DNA from: Polluticoccus soli
Lineage (GTDB): Bacteria > Bacteroidota > Bacteroidia > Chitinophagales > Chitinophagaceae
Direction: 5' to 3'
DNA: 64,000 nucleotides
NCBI RefSeq assembly: GCF_029269745.1
Contig: NZ_JARJHT010000003.1
Coordinates: 62,001 to 126,000, forward strand
Shown piece after piece: positions 9,481-16,743 of the stretch (position 1 is the first letter of the stretch; the number at the start of each line of letters is the position of its first letter). Below the pieces are notes generated by a model, which worked only from the letters and a program-made list of their open reading frames with translations, ran no database searches and was not told the origin of the DNA. Both the position numbers and the translations under genes were made by a program.

Positions 9481-10119
9481 TTAAAAAAGACCGTGTATCT
9501 GCGCATCTATCCGGCGGACTACCTCAGCAAAATCTTCTTCCTTGTCGGCGAAGTTCACTTTGTCTACATCAATGATCAGCAGTGGTCCGTCGCTATATTG
9601 GTCGATCCATTTATTGTAGAACTCGTTCAGGCGCTTCAGGTAGTCGAGGCGGATATTTTCTTCATAGTCGCGGCCTCGTTTCTGTATCTGGTCTACCAGC
9701 GCAGGTATAGATGCACGCAGGTAGATCAGCAGATCGGGCGGTGCTACCATCTTGCGCAGCGTATCGAACAGAGATGAATAGTTCTCGAAGTCACGTTTGG
9801 TCATCAGGCCCATCTCGTACAGGTTGGGCGCAAAGATGTACGCATCTTCATAAATGGTACGATCCTGTATCACGCTGTCCTTGCCATTGCGTAGTTCCTG
9901 CTGGTTCTTCAAACGACTGTTCAAAAAGTATATCTGCAAGTTGAATGACCAGCGCTGCATATCCTCGTAAAAATCTACCAGGTAAGGATTGTGCTCATTG
10001 TCTTCGAAATGAGCCTGCCATTTATAATGCTTGGCAAGCAGTGTAGTGAGTGTGGTCTTACCTGAACCGATATTGCCGGCAACGGCTATGTGTTTTGGAG
10101 GAGTCTTTTTAGCAGGCAT
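9481..10119 (-). CDS. Deoxynucleoside kinase (dNK/dGK family)
   Basis: The 212-residue P-loop kinase has Walker A G15-NIGSGKT-T23 and the family motif D86-RTIYED92, the DRS/ERS-like motif of deoxynucleoside kinases. A C-terminal lid rich in Arg is visible (QKRGRDYEENIRL). It phosphorylates deoxynucleosides with a nucleoside triphosphate in the salvage pathway. The exact base preference (dA/dG versus dC/dT) cannot be read from the sequence. It lies downstream of trpS on the same strand, 76 bp away, possibly co-transcribed. Confidence 0.9.
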   Translation of the reverse strand: MPAKKTPPKHIAVAGNIGSGKTTLTTLLAKHYKWQAHFEDNEHNPYLVDFYEDMQRWSFNLQIYFLNSRLKNQQELRNGKDSVIQDRTIYEDAYIFAPNLYEMGLMTKRDFENYSSLFDTLRKMVAPPDLLIYLRASIPALVDQIQKRGRDYEENIRLDYLKRLNEFYNKWIDQYSDGPLLIIDVDKVNFADKEEDFAEVVRRIDAQIHGLF

Positions 10120-10195
10120 AATAGAGTGATCTCTTACCTTATTTTCTACAAGATAATAAGCTATTTAAATAAAAACGCAGCGGGTAGGTTAATTA

Positions 10196-11194
10196 TTAAT
10201 AATAATTTATCCCTATCTTCTTACGAGCTTCAGCAATGGTTTTTGATGCGCTTTCGCGGGCTTTTTCAGCACCCAGCTTCATGATACGCTGCAGCTGCGG
10301 ATGGTCTTGCTGCAGGTCTGTAGCACGCTCGCGTATAGGTTGTATGAAGTTCACCATATCCTCAGCCAGCTGCTTTTTCATATCGCCGTAGCGTATGGTG
10401 CAGTTGTTATACATGCTTCGGTAGGTCTCCACTGTTTCGTGCTTCGATACCAGGTGCAGCAATTGGAAGATGTTCTGGATATAGTCAGGCATTTCGCTGT
10501 CGTGCTCGGTAGGGCCGGCATCGGTCTTTGCCTTCATTACTTTTTTGCGGATGGTATCATCATCGTCGGCCAGGTAAAGAGTAGCATTCACGTTCTCGCT
10601 CTTACTCATCTTACCGGTACCATCCAGGCTCGGTACCTTTACCAGCTCATTACTATAGTTGAATGGATACGGCTCGGGAAATGTTTCTCCGTAGCGGCCG
10701 TTGAAACGCTGCGCGAAATTGCGCGCCATTTCTACGTGCTGCTCCTGGTCTTTACCTACAGGCACTTTTATGCCTTTGTGTATGAGGATATCGGCCGTCA
10801 TGAGTACTGGATAGGTCAGCAAGCCAGCATTTACGTTTTGCGGCTGGGTACGCACCTTGTCTTTGAATGTAGGTACTTTCTCCAGCTCGCCTTTGTAGGC
10901 CAGCATATTCAGCATCAGGTACAGCTCCGGAATCTCCGGAATGTCACTCTGTGCATACAGGGCCACTTTATCAGGATCGAGGCCACAGGCAATATTCTCA
11001 GCCACCACACGGTACACGTTCTCGCGCAGGTGCTCCGGCTCGGGGTGCGTGGTGAGCGAATGGTAATCGGCTACGAAAAAATAGCAGTTATATTCATCCT
11101 GCATTTTCACGTAGTTACGCATAGCGCCAAAATAGTTTCCCAGGTGCAGGTAGCCAGTCGAACGAATACCGCTGACAACGATCTCTTTACTCAT
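10196..11194 (-). CDS. trpS: Tryptophan--tRNA ligase
   Basis: The frame is open to 11212, but the ATG at 11194 (MSKEIVVSGIRSTGYLHLGN) fits the family start, giving 332 residues. The class I signatures are H17-LGN (HIGH motif) and K195-MSKS199. The product charges tRNA-Trp in the cytoplasm. Upstream lies one copy of a 60-bp repeat (11204-11263) containing the likely leader and the terminator of the preceding gene. Length is normal for bacterial TrpRS. Confidence 0.96.
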   Translation of the reverse strand: MSKEIVVSGIRSTGYLHLGNYFGAMRNYVKMQDEYNCYFFVADYHSLTTHPEPEHLRENVYRVVAENIACGLDPDKVALYAQSDIPEIPELYLMLNMLAYKGELEKVPTFKDKVRTQPQNVNAGLLTYPVLMTADILIHKGIKVPVGKDQEQHVEMARNFAQRFNGRYGETFPEPYPFNYSNELVKVPSLDGTGKMSKSENVNATLYLADDDDTIRKKVMKAKTDAGPTEHDSEMPDYIQNIFQLLHLVSKHETVETYRSMYNNCTIRYGDMKKQLAEDMVNFIQPIRERATDLQQDHPQLQRIMKLGAEKARESASKTIAEARKKIGINYY

Positions 11195-11203
11195 AACGGC
11201 TGC

Positions 11204-11263
11204 AAGATACAAAACGGGCAGAAAGGAAATGTGTGGGCATAAAAAATCCCCGCCGGTAGCGGG
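11204..11263. repeat. 60-bp direct repeat, copy A (terminator plus trpS leader)
   Basis: This copy aligns without gaps to 11959-12018, with 53 of 60 positions identical by eye. It contains, in minus-strand order, a GC-rich hairpin with a T run and then TTTTGTATCTTGC just upstream of trpS. The two copies frame the lipoprotein gene. Confidence 0.85.
11241..11263 (-). terminator. Terminator of the lipoprotein gene 11278-11925
   Basis: On the minus strand CCCGC/GCGGG pairs around TACCG and is followed by GATTTTTT. The stem is short but GC-rich and sits 15 bp after the stop codon. Confidence 0.75.
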
Positions 11264-11277
11264 ATGCAGGACCTAAC

Positions 11278-11925
11278 CTATGGCTCAAAGATAGACTTTT
11301 GAGCAGCTAAATTCCCTTTAAATGGCGCGGCCCGTTTTAAAAGATATCGGAATGCGTCTTTAAAACTTCCATCATACAATGGCGAGAGGCTGGCAGTTTT
11401 ATAGGTCAACGTGTCTCGGTAGCAGATATAAGACTTACTTTCAAACGCGGCAGTATTTCCATCGCGTATAGCCCCGTCCCAACAGGGGTGGTTATTAAGA
11501 GCCCAGTAGTACGTTCCGTTCAATATCTCCTTAAACTCAGAATATTCTTTTTCCGTCAATTCCTGTTTACTGCTTTGGGCGACAGAGTCTTCGCCAATAA
11601 CAAGTTTACAAAAGAGGTTGGCTTTACTTGATATCCTATAGCCGAATTGATTGCTATCTACATTATCCAGCGCAATTACGGTAAGTACTAGGTAATTGCC
11701 GTAAATTATATTATATACAAATCTGTATGCTTCGGTCCGATTATTTCTTAAATCCGACTCCCCAACATTTGCGAGAATCTCTTTCCAGTAACTATATGGT
11801 TGCTCCTCCGAAGCACTGCTATTTATTGGTACTGTTGATTCATTTTCCACTTTTAAATTCCTCTCAGGTTTTCCTTTGCAGCTTAAAAGCACACAAAATA
11901 ACAGCAGTAAATAGTACTTAACCAT
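11278..11925 (-). CDS. Putative lipoprotein of unknown function
   Basis: The frame is open to 12048, but the ATG at 11925 gives a short lipoprotein signal (MVKYYLLLLFCVLLSC, lipobox LLSC), so 215 residues are proposed. The longer form would run back through the repeat and terminator. The mature part has no recognised domain. It contains EYSEFKEILNGTYYWALNNH and a later Cys in SYICYRD. The lipid anchor implies an envelope location. The gene is framed by the two copies of a 60-bp repeat, which suggests it was inserted, or its upstream module duplicated, between the M56 gene and trpS. No function is proposed. Confidence 0.7.
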   Translation of the reverse strand: MVKYYLLLLFCVLLSCKGKPERNLKVENESTVPINSSASEEQPYSYWKEILANVGESDLRNNRTEAYRFVYNIIYGNYLVLTVIALDNVDSNQFGYRISSKANLFCKLVIGEDSVAQSSKQELTEKEYSEFKEILNGTYYWALNNHPCWDGAIRDGNTAAFESKSYICYRDTLTYKTASLSPLYDGSFKDAFRYLLKRAAPFKGNLAAQKSIFEP

Positions 11926-11958
11926 ATTCAGTGAGTGACGGATATGAACGTTTGTGGT

Positions 11959-12018
11959 AAGATACAAAACCAGCAGAAAGGAAAACGGATGGCATAAAAA
12001 ATCCCCGCCGGTAGCGGG
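11959..12018. repeat. 60-bp direct repeat, copy B (terminator plus lipoprotein leader)
   Basis: Partner of 11204-11263 (53/60 identical). It contains the terminator of the M56 gene and the upstream region of the lipoprotein gene, in the same orientation as copy A. Confidence 0.85.
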
Positions 12019-12020
12019 GA
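11995..12020 (-). terminator. Terminator of the M56/TonB gene
   Basis: TCCCCGC (12002-12008) pairs with GCGGGGA (12014-12020). On the minus strand a run of T follows. Confidence 0.8.
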
Positions 12021-12041
12021 TCGGGCTTTTATCTGTAGGGG

Positions 12042-13205
12042 CTAGCAAAGCCTGAAAGAGATCGGCAGGGTCATGATCACCGAAACTTTCTTGCCTTTGT
12101 TTTCACCGGGTTTCCATTGGGGCATACTATTCACCACACGCATGGCTTCCAGAGACAATGCAATGTCAGGCGAGCTTTTCACTTTGGCACCCTGCACATA
12201 GCCATTTTCGTCTACAACAAACTCAACGATCACTTTTCCTTCAATGTTTTTCAGCTTTGCTTCCAGGGGGTATTTGATCTCCCTTGCCATATAGGTGTTC
12301 ATGTCGCCGTTAAACTCCGGCATTTTCTCAGCCTGGTATAGCGCCATTTCAGAGCTAGCAATTGTGTCCTTGTTAACTTCCCATTTCTTTTCCTTGCAGC
12401 TCTGCACACCAACCACACTCACAAATAACGCTACTGTTACCACCGCAGACGCGGCGCCTGCAATATATTTACCTGCCCCACCGTTCTTCTTCAGCATCAT
12501 CAATCTGCGGCGTATCGGGTGTATCATGAACGAATGCGATAAAGGCAGCGTACACCTGTTAAAGGCGCTTGACACCAACAGCTCAGAATAACCTTCGCCA
12601 TTGGCTGCCTCATCGGCCTGGAACTCGTGCACCTGCTCCAGTTCTTTCTTTATCCATACCAGCAGCAGGTTTGGCCAGAAGAATAGCTGCAACACGTTCA
12701 GTAAAATAATATCGCGGGTATGACGAAGGCGTATGTGAGCGACTTCGTGTTCGATTATAGTAGTATTCTGTTCCGCATCGGGCAGGAAGATGTAATTGAA
12801 CCAGCTACCGGGACCAAAACCTGAATTGGCCACCAGCGTGTATCCGTCAACTTTTGTCTTCTCGCCTTTTGCTATCACCCTCCTAAGCGCGATGATCTTA
12901 TAAACAAAAGCACCGAGCAATATCAACGATACACAGAGGTAAGCGGCAGCTATTAAATCATAGCCAGCCGACTGTTGCGTGGTACTAACAACCACTTCCG
13001 GCAGGCGCACGCTCATCGCAGTTGCAGTTCGTATTTGCTCACCCACCGCTTCAGAAAATTTCAGAAATGGAATTACCACAGGCAACACCGCAGCCGCCAA
13101 CAGGTACACACGATTGAACGCATGCATCGGGCGATTGCGCAGGAAGAGAACATACACCAGGCACATGAGTGCCGAATAGCTGATAACCTGGATCAAATAG
13201 AGCAT
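12042..13205 (-). CDS. M56 (BlaR1-like) membrane metallopeptidase with C-terminal TonB domain
   Basis: The 387 residues contain several membrane segments (about 1-22, 32-50, 85-108) around an M56 peptidase domain with zinc motif H153-EVAH157 and the downstream glutamate region HEFQADEAANGE. A further membrane span lies near residue 255. The last ~75 residues (EGKVIVEFVVDENGYVQGAKV to MTLPISF) are a TonB C-terminal domain. BlaR1/MecR1 proteins sense a signal and cleave or inactivate the BlaI-type repressor, here encoded immediately upstream (6-bp gap). The TonB tail replaces the penicillin-binding sensor of BlaR1, so the signal is probably not a beta-lactam. This fusion is common in Bacteroidota, and its ligand is unknown. 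Confidence 0.87.
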   Translation of the reverse strand: MLYLIQVISYSALMCLVYVLFLRNRPMHAFNRVYLLAAAVLPVVIPFLKFSEAVGEQIRTATAMSVRLPEVVVSTTQQSAGYDLIAAAYLCVSLILLGAFVYKIIALRRVIAKGEKTKVDGYTLVANSGFGPGSWFNYIFLPDAEQNTTIIEHEVAHIRLRHTRDIILLNVLQLFFWPNLLLVWIKKELEQVHEFQADEAANGEGYSELLVSSAFNRCTLPLSHSFMIHPIRRRLMMLKKNGGAGKYIAGAASAVVTVALFVSVVGVQSCKEKKWEVNKDTIASSEMALYQAEKMPEFNGDMNTYMAREIKYPLEAKLKNIEGKVIVEFVVDENGYVQGAKVKSSPDIALSLEAMRVVNSMPQWKPGENKGKKVSVIMTLPISFRLC

Positions 13206-13211
13206 AGCAGT

Positions 13212-13592
13212 TTATTTTTTAGGTGAAGATTTTTTTAACTCGTTGAGTATTTCCTCCAGCTCTTTTACGCTGATGTCTTTTTCTTTTGCAAAGAACGACA
13301 GCATACTGGCGAATGATCCGTCGAAGTATCGCTTCACGAATTGCTTCATCGAGCGCTTGCTGTAGTCGTCTTTGGCCACAACGGGGAAATATCTATTCGA
13401 CTTTCCCAGCGACTCGTGACTAACAAAGCCTTTGTCTTCAAGTATCTTTACTATTGTGCTGACGGTATTATAATGCGGCTTCGGTTCTGGAAGGGCATCC
13501 ACTACATCTTTGATGAACGCCTTTTCCAGTTGCCACAGTATCTGCATTATTTCTTCTTCGGCCTTTGTTAGTGACTTAAAATGTGGAGTCAT
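13212..13592 (-). CDS. BlaI/MecI/CopY-family transcriptional repressor
   Basis: The 126-residue winged-helix repressor opens with LTKAEEEIMQILWQLEKAFIKD-like sequence and then PHYNTVSTIVKILEDKGFV, the recognition-helix region of the BlaI family. A C-terminal dimerisation region follows. It is expected to repress its own operon with the M56/TonB gene. Three inverted repeats evenly spaced by 20 bp lie directly upstream of the start codon (13595-13650), which strongly suggests autoregulation. The divergent Nramp gene may share part of this control. Confidence 0.93.
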   Translation of the reverse strand: MTPHFKSLTKAEEEIMQILWQLEKAFIKDVVDALPEPKPHYNTVSTIVKILEDKGFVSHESLGKSNRYFPVVAKDDYSKRSMKQFVKRYFDGSFASMLSFFAKEKDISVKELEEILNELKKSSPKK

Positions 13593-13594
13593 CT

Positions 13595-13650
13595 ACTAAA
13601 ATTTTAGTGAAACTACTAAGTTTTTAGTATTACAACTAATTTTTTAGTTG
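13595..13650. promoter_or_regulatory. Three phased operators of the BlaI-type repressor
   Basis: Three dyads of the form ACTAA-N4-TTAGT occur: ACTAAAATTTTAGT (13595-13608, a perfect palindrome), TACTAAGTTTTTAGTA (13614-13629) and CAACTAATTTTTTAGTTG (13633-13650). Their centres are 13601.5, 13621.5 and 13641.5, exactly 20 bp apart. The first begins 3 bp before the blaI start codon. The ACTA/TAGT arms resemble known BlaI/MecI boxes. Confidence 0.8.
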
Positions 13651-13693
13651 GTATGTTTTTATTTAACATTAACATTACTAAATCAATTTGTTG

Positions 13694-13728
13694 TTTTAGA
13701 TTTGTCTAAAATTATTTTTAGGCTAAAA
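13694..13728 (+). promoter_or_regulatory. Operator pair and -7 box upstream of the Nramp gene
   Basis: TTTTAGA (13694-13700) and TCTAAAA (13705-13711) form an inverted repeat around TTTG. The box TAGATTTG (13697-13704) fits the Bacteroidota -7 consensus TAnnTTTG and lies inside this dyad. A second dyad, TTTTAG-G-CTAAAA (13716-13728), overlaps the first base of the start codon. Arm order (TTAG then CTAA) is opposite to the BlaI dyads, so a different regulator is likely, plausibly of the DtxR/MntR metalloregulator type (inference). Confidence 0.6.
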
Positions 13729-15608
13729 TGAAATTAGCTACTACCGATAGATCTTTAAGTGAGGTCCACTCCTCTATCGACCCACATAAGCAACGCAGTC
13801 CATGGCGCAAAATGGCGGCCTTCTTTGGCCCCGCTTATTTAGTAAGTGTCGGCTATATGGACCCGGGCAACTGGGCTACCGACCTTGCCGGTGGCAGCCA
13901 GTTCGGTTACCGCCTACTCTGGGTGCTATTGATGAGTAATATAATGGCTCTGTTACTGCAATCACTCAGTGCACGCCTGGGCATTGTGCAGGGTAAAGAC
14001 CTGGCCCAGTGCAACCGCGAGGTGTATCCACGTAAGGTCAACTTTGTATTATATGCAATGGCTGAAATAGCCATCGCCGCCTGCGACCTGGCCGAAGTGC
14101 TGGGTATGGCCATAGGTCTGAACCTGTTGCTGGGCATTCCTCTTATCTGGGGCGTGCTCATCACTTTCGCCGATACTATATTGTTACTCTACCTGCAAAA
14201 GCTGGGCATGCGCAAGATGGAGGCTTTTATTATTGCACTCGTAGCCATTATAGGGGGTTGTTTCCTACTCGAAATGTTTTTTGCCAAACCTGACTTCGGC
14301 GAGATTGCGAAAGGCTTTGTTCCCTCTATACCCAATAATACTGCTTTATATATTGCCATTGGTATCATCGGCGCCACCGTGATGCCACACAATCTTTACC
14401 TCCACTCTGCCCTTGTGCAAACCCGCAAGATCAACCGCGACGATGCTTCAATCAAACACGCGATCAAACTAAATACTGTGGATAGCGCCGTAGCGTTAAA
14501 CATGGCGCTATTCGTCAACGCCGCTATTCTAATACTTGCGGCCGCTGTATTTTATACCGCAGGCAAACAGGATGTAGCATCTCTTAAAGACGCACATTTG
14601 TTATTAGCTCCAATGGTGGGCAATACCTGGGCTTCTCATCTGTTTGCAATAGCGCTAATAGCTGCAGGCCAGAGTTCCACAGTTACTGGTACACTGGCTG
14701 GTCAGATCGTAATGGAAGGTTACCTGCGACTGCGCCTGAACCCCTGGGCACGGAGGCTGATTACCCGCATGCTGGCCATTGTTCCTGCTGTGCTGGTCAT
14801 ACTTATTATGGGCGAAGAGATGGTAGACAGTATGCTGGTGTTTAGCCAGGTGCTGCTCAGTATGCAGCTGGCATTTGCTGTTATACCACTCATACATTTT
14901 GTGAGCGACAGCAAGCGCATGGGTAAGTTCGCTATCGGGCCGGTAACGAAAACATTCGCATGGCTGATCGCTGCGGTAATAGTAGCACTCAACCTGAAGT
15001 TGGTGTATGAGTCGGCTGTAGACTGGATATCGTTGACAGATAGTATCTTGTTACAGGGGCTCATTGTGCTTGGCGGCATAGGTTTGGTGGCGCTATTACT
15101 CATCACCACCTTCTATCCCTTCCGTTTGCAGAAACGTGAGGCAAGCATCGATGTACACAAACAGATATCAATGGAAACACTCCGCACTACGGTATCAGAA
15201 CCTTTTAAACGCATAGCACTTGCGCTGGACTATAGCGACAAGGACGAGCGTGTGATACAATACGCGATACAGCTGGGTGATAGTAACACGCAATTCGTTT
15301 TGATACATGTAGTAGAAAGCGCACAGGCCCGTATGATGGAAGACGAGGCGCGTGACTATGAGACGATCAAAGACTCTGAACACCTCCAGAAATACGTCAA
15401 CTTCTTTACCGAGCGTGGCTACAATGCTGAAGGGTTACTGGGCTTTAAACACCGTGTAAAAGAAATAGCACGCATCATCCAGGAAAAAGATGCAGACCTG
15501 CTAATAGTAGGTAGCCACGGTCACAAAAAAGTCAGCGATTGGATATTTGGAGAGACCATTAACTCGGTTCGTCACATGATCAAGGTGCCGGTATTTATTG
15601 CTCGCTAA
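13728..15608 (+). CDS. Nramp-family divalent metal transporter fused to a UspA domain
   Basis: The 626 residues begin with an Nramp core of about 11 membrane segments. The metal-site motifs are D45-PGN48 in TM1 and M219-PHN222 in TM6. The C-terminal ~135 residues (from KRIALALDYSDKDE) form a universal stress protein domain with the nucleotide-binding signature GSHGHKKVSDWIFG (G-2x-G-9x-G). The transporter imports Mn2+ or Fe2+ with protons across the inner membrane. The UspA tail suggests nucleotide-dependent regulation, which is inference. MntH proteins of Gammaproteobacteria are about 410-420 residues and lack this tail. The upstream dyads suggest metal-responsive repression. Confidence 0.92.
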   Translation: MKLATTDRSLSEVHSSIDPHKQRSPWRKMAAFFGPAYLVSVGYMDPGNWATDLAGGSQFGYRLLWVLLMSNIMALLLQSLSARLGIVQGKDLAQCNREVYPRKVNFVLYAMAEIAIAACDLAEVLGMAIGLNLLLGIPLIWGVLITFADTILLLYLQKLGMRKMEAFIIALVAIIGGCFLLEMFFAKPDFGEIAKGFVPSIPNNTALYIAIGIIGATVMPHNLYLHSALVQTRKINRDDASIKHAIKLNTVDSAVALNMALFVNAAILILAAAVFYTAGKQDVASLKDAHLLLAPMVGNTWASHLFAIALIAAGQSSTVTGTLAGQIVMEGYLRLRLNPWARRLITRMLAIVPAVLVILIMGEEMVDSMLVFSQVLLSMQLAFAVIPLIHFVSDSKRMGKFAIGPVTKTFAWLIAAVIVALNLKLVYESAVDWISLTDSILLQGLIVLGGIGLVALLLITTFYPFRLQKREASIDVHKQISMETLRTTVSEPFKRIALALDYSDKDERVIQYAIQLGDSNTQFVLIHVVESAQARMMEDEARDYETIKDSEHLQKYVNFFTERGYNAEGLLGFKHRVKEIARIIQEKDADLLIVGSHGHKKVSDWIFGETINSVRHMIKVPVFIAR

Positions 15609-15678
15609 TGGCTTGATATTTATGCCGTATCTTTAGTATCAGAAGCCAGGTTCTGACTATCACTAAAGTACGAAGCAT

Positions 15679-16389
15679 ATGAAGAGCATAGTTACATTCA
15701 TACTGGTATTAAGCTGTTGCAGCAGTTATGCGCAAAACAGCCATCTCGACTATAAATACGCTGTAAAGCTGTACAACCTGACGACTGTAGCCGACAAGAA
15801 TCAATTGTACAGAGACAGCAACTATGTACGCAGTGCCAGCTTCGATAAGATAGCCTACCCTGCAGCAGCTGTACAGATAGCCACGAAAAAGAAGAACTTT
15901 CACGAGATAGAGCTCAGCGACCTGACCGTTGGCCGCCGCGATGAGCTGACTGAACGCATCTACCCCGACCAAACTACAACCGAACCTGTATCTGGCGCGG
16001 TAACTACTGTAACATCGGTTGCAGTGCGCTACGAGTATATCCTGATGTTTGCCAAAAAGAAAGAAGCAAAACTGCTGCCTGCAGTCGGCATTGCAGCCAT
16101 GCCTTACTATAACCGCTACAGGACAGACCCGGCTATCTCGGCCCTCTTTCCTACCCGCGACAATATATTTGGTATGCGCGCGTTTATCGTTCCCAGGTTG
16201 ACCTATTATACCAGTAAGAAAATATTCTTCGATCTGAACATACCAGTAAACCTGTTCGATGCGCAGAGCCATAGCACTAACACGCTCAACTCAGCGCTCC
16301 CTGCAGAACAGCGAACTACAACAACATTCAACTTTAACGGCCTCCCGGCTTATTATTCAGTGAGGTTAGGTGTGGGCGTGAAATTATAG
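15679..16389 (+). CDS. Exported protein of unknown function
   Basis: The 236 residues start with a signal peptide (MKSIVTFILVLSCCSSYA, cleavage before QNSHLDY). The mature part is rich in beta-prone and aromatic residues, ending in FNGLPAYYSVRLGVGVKL, a pattern seen in small outer-membrane barrels, but no family is recognised. A box TATCTTTA lies just upstream. The gene stands 70 bp after the Nramp fusion on the same strand and may be read through from it. Confidence 0.65.
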   Translation: MKSIVTFILVLSCCSSYAQNSHLDYKYAVKLYNLTTVADKNQLYRDSNYVRSASFDKIAYPAAAVQIATKKKNFHEIELSDLTVGRRDELTERIYPDQTTTEPVSGAVTTVTSVAVRYEYILMFAKKKEAKLLPAVGIAAMPYYNRYRTDPAISALFPTRDNIFGMRAFIVPRLTYYTSKKIFFDLNIPVNLFDAQSHSTNTLNSALPAEQRTTTTFNFNGLPAYYSVRLGVGVKL

Positions 16390-16392
16390 AAG

Positions 16393-16741
16393 ATAAAATT
16401 TAATATTTTTACGTATATTTGCTATAATAAATAGCAGGTATCGATGCGCCAATATTCCCTATCAACAATACCACCGCACTTCAGGAGATTTCTCTCCCGC
16501 TCATGCGGGATCAGATTAACGGCTTGCATTTTTTCGCAACAAACTGCAACAAATTCAGGTTCGTATTCAATATCGACAATAAATGGCAACCAATTCAAGT
16601 CTTTCACAAAAACACCTCATTTCGACAACAAACTGGGACAGCGAGCTCGTTGCGGCCAATGGAAAAACATCAAAAACGACAACAAAAGACAACAAACGCA
16701 GCTTTGGCAACGTATTTGTAACTTTATTATTGAAAGCTAAC
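16393..16741 (+). other. Non-coding element A, homologous in three blocks to 57963-58123
   Basis: This is the gap between the unknown exported protein and murQ, and no convincing gene is seen in it. Block 1 is ATAAAATTT (16393-16401) followed by a -7-like TATATTTG (16414-16421) and TAAATAGCAGG ending at 16438. A hairpin TCCCGC-TCAT-GCGGGA lies at 16495-16510. From 16525 on, the sequence is rich in A and C with repeated CAACAAA. Block 2 contains AAAACGACAACAAA (16673-16686). Block 3, AAAGCTAAC (16733-16741), ends 2 bp before the murQ ATG. All three blocks recur in order upstream of the DUF1826 gene. Confidence 0.5.
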
Positions 16742-16743
16742 CC

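Noticed and set aside
16495-16510. Hairpin TCCCGC-TCAT-GCGGGA as a terminator
   Set aside because: No T run follows on either strand. It was kept only as part of element A.
16444-16740. 98-residue open frame in the gap before murQ
   Set aside because: Low-complexity Gln/Asn/Thr composition from CAACAAA-rich sequence, no family, and it runs into the murQ start region. The gap is better explained as a non-coding element.
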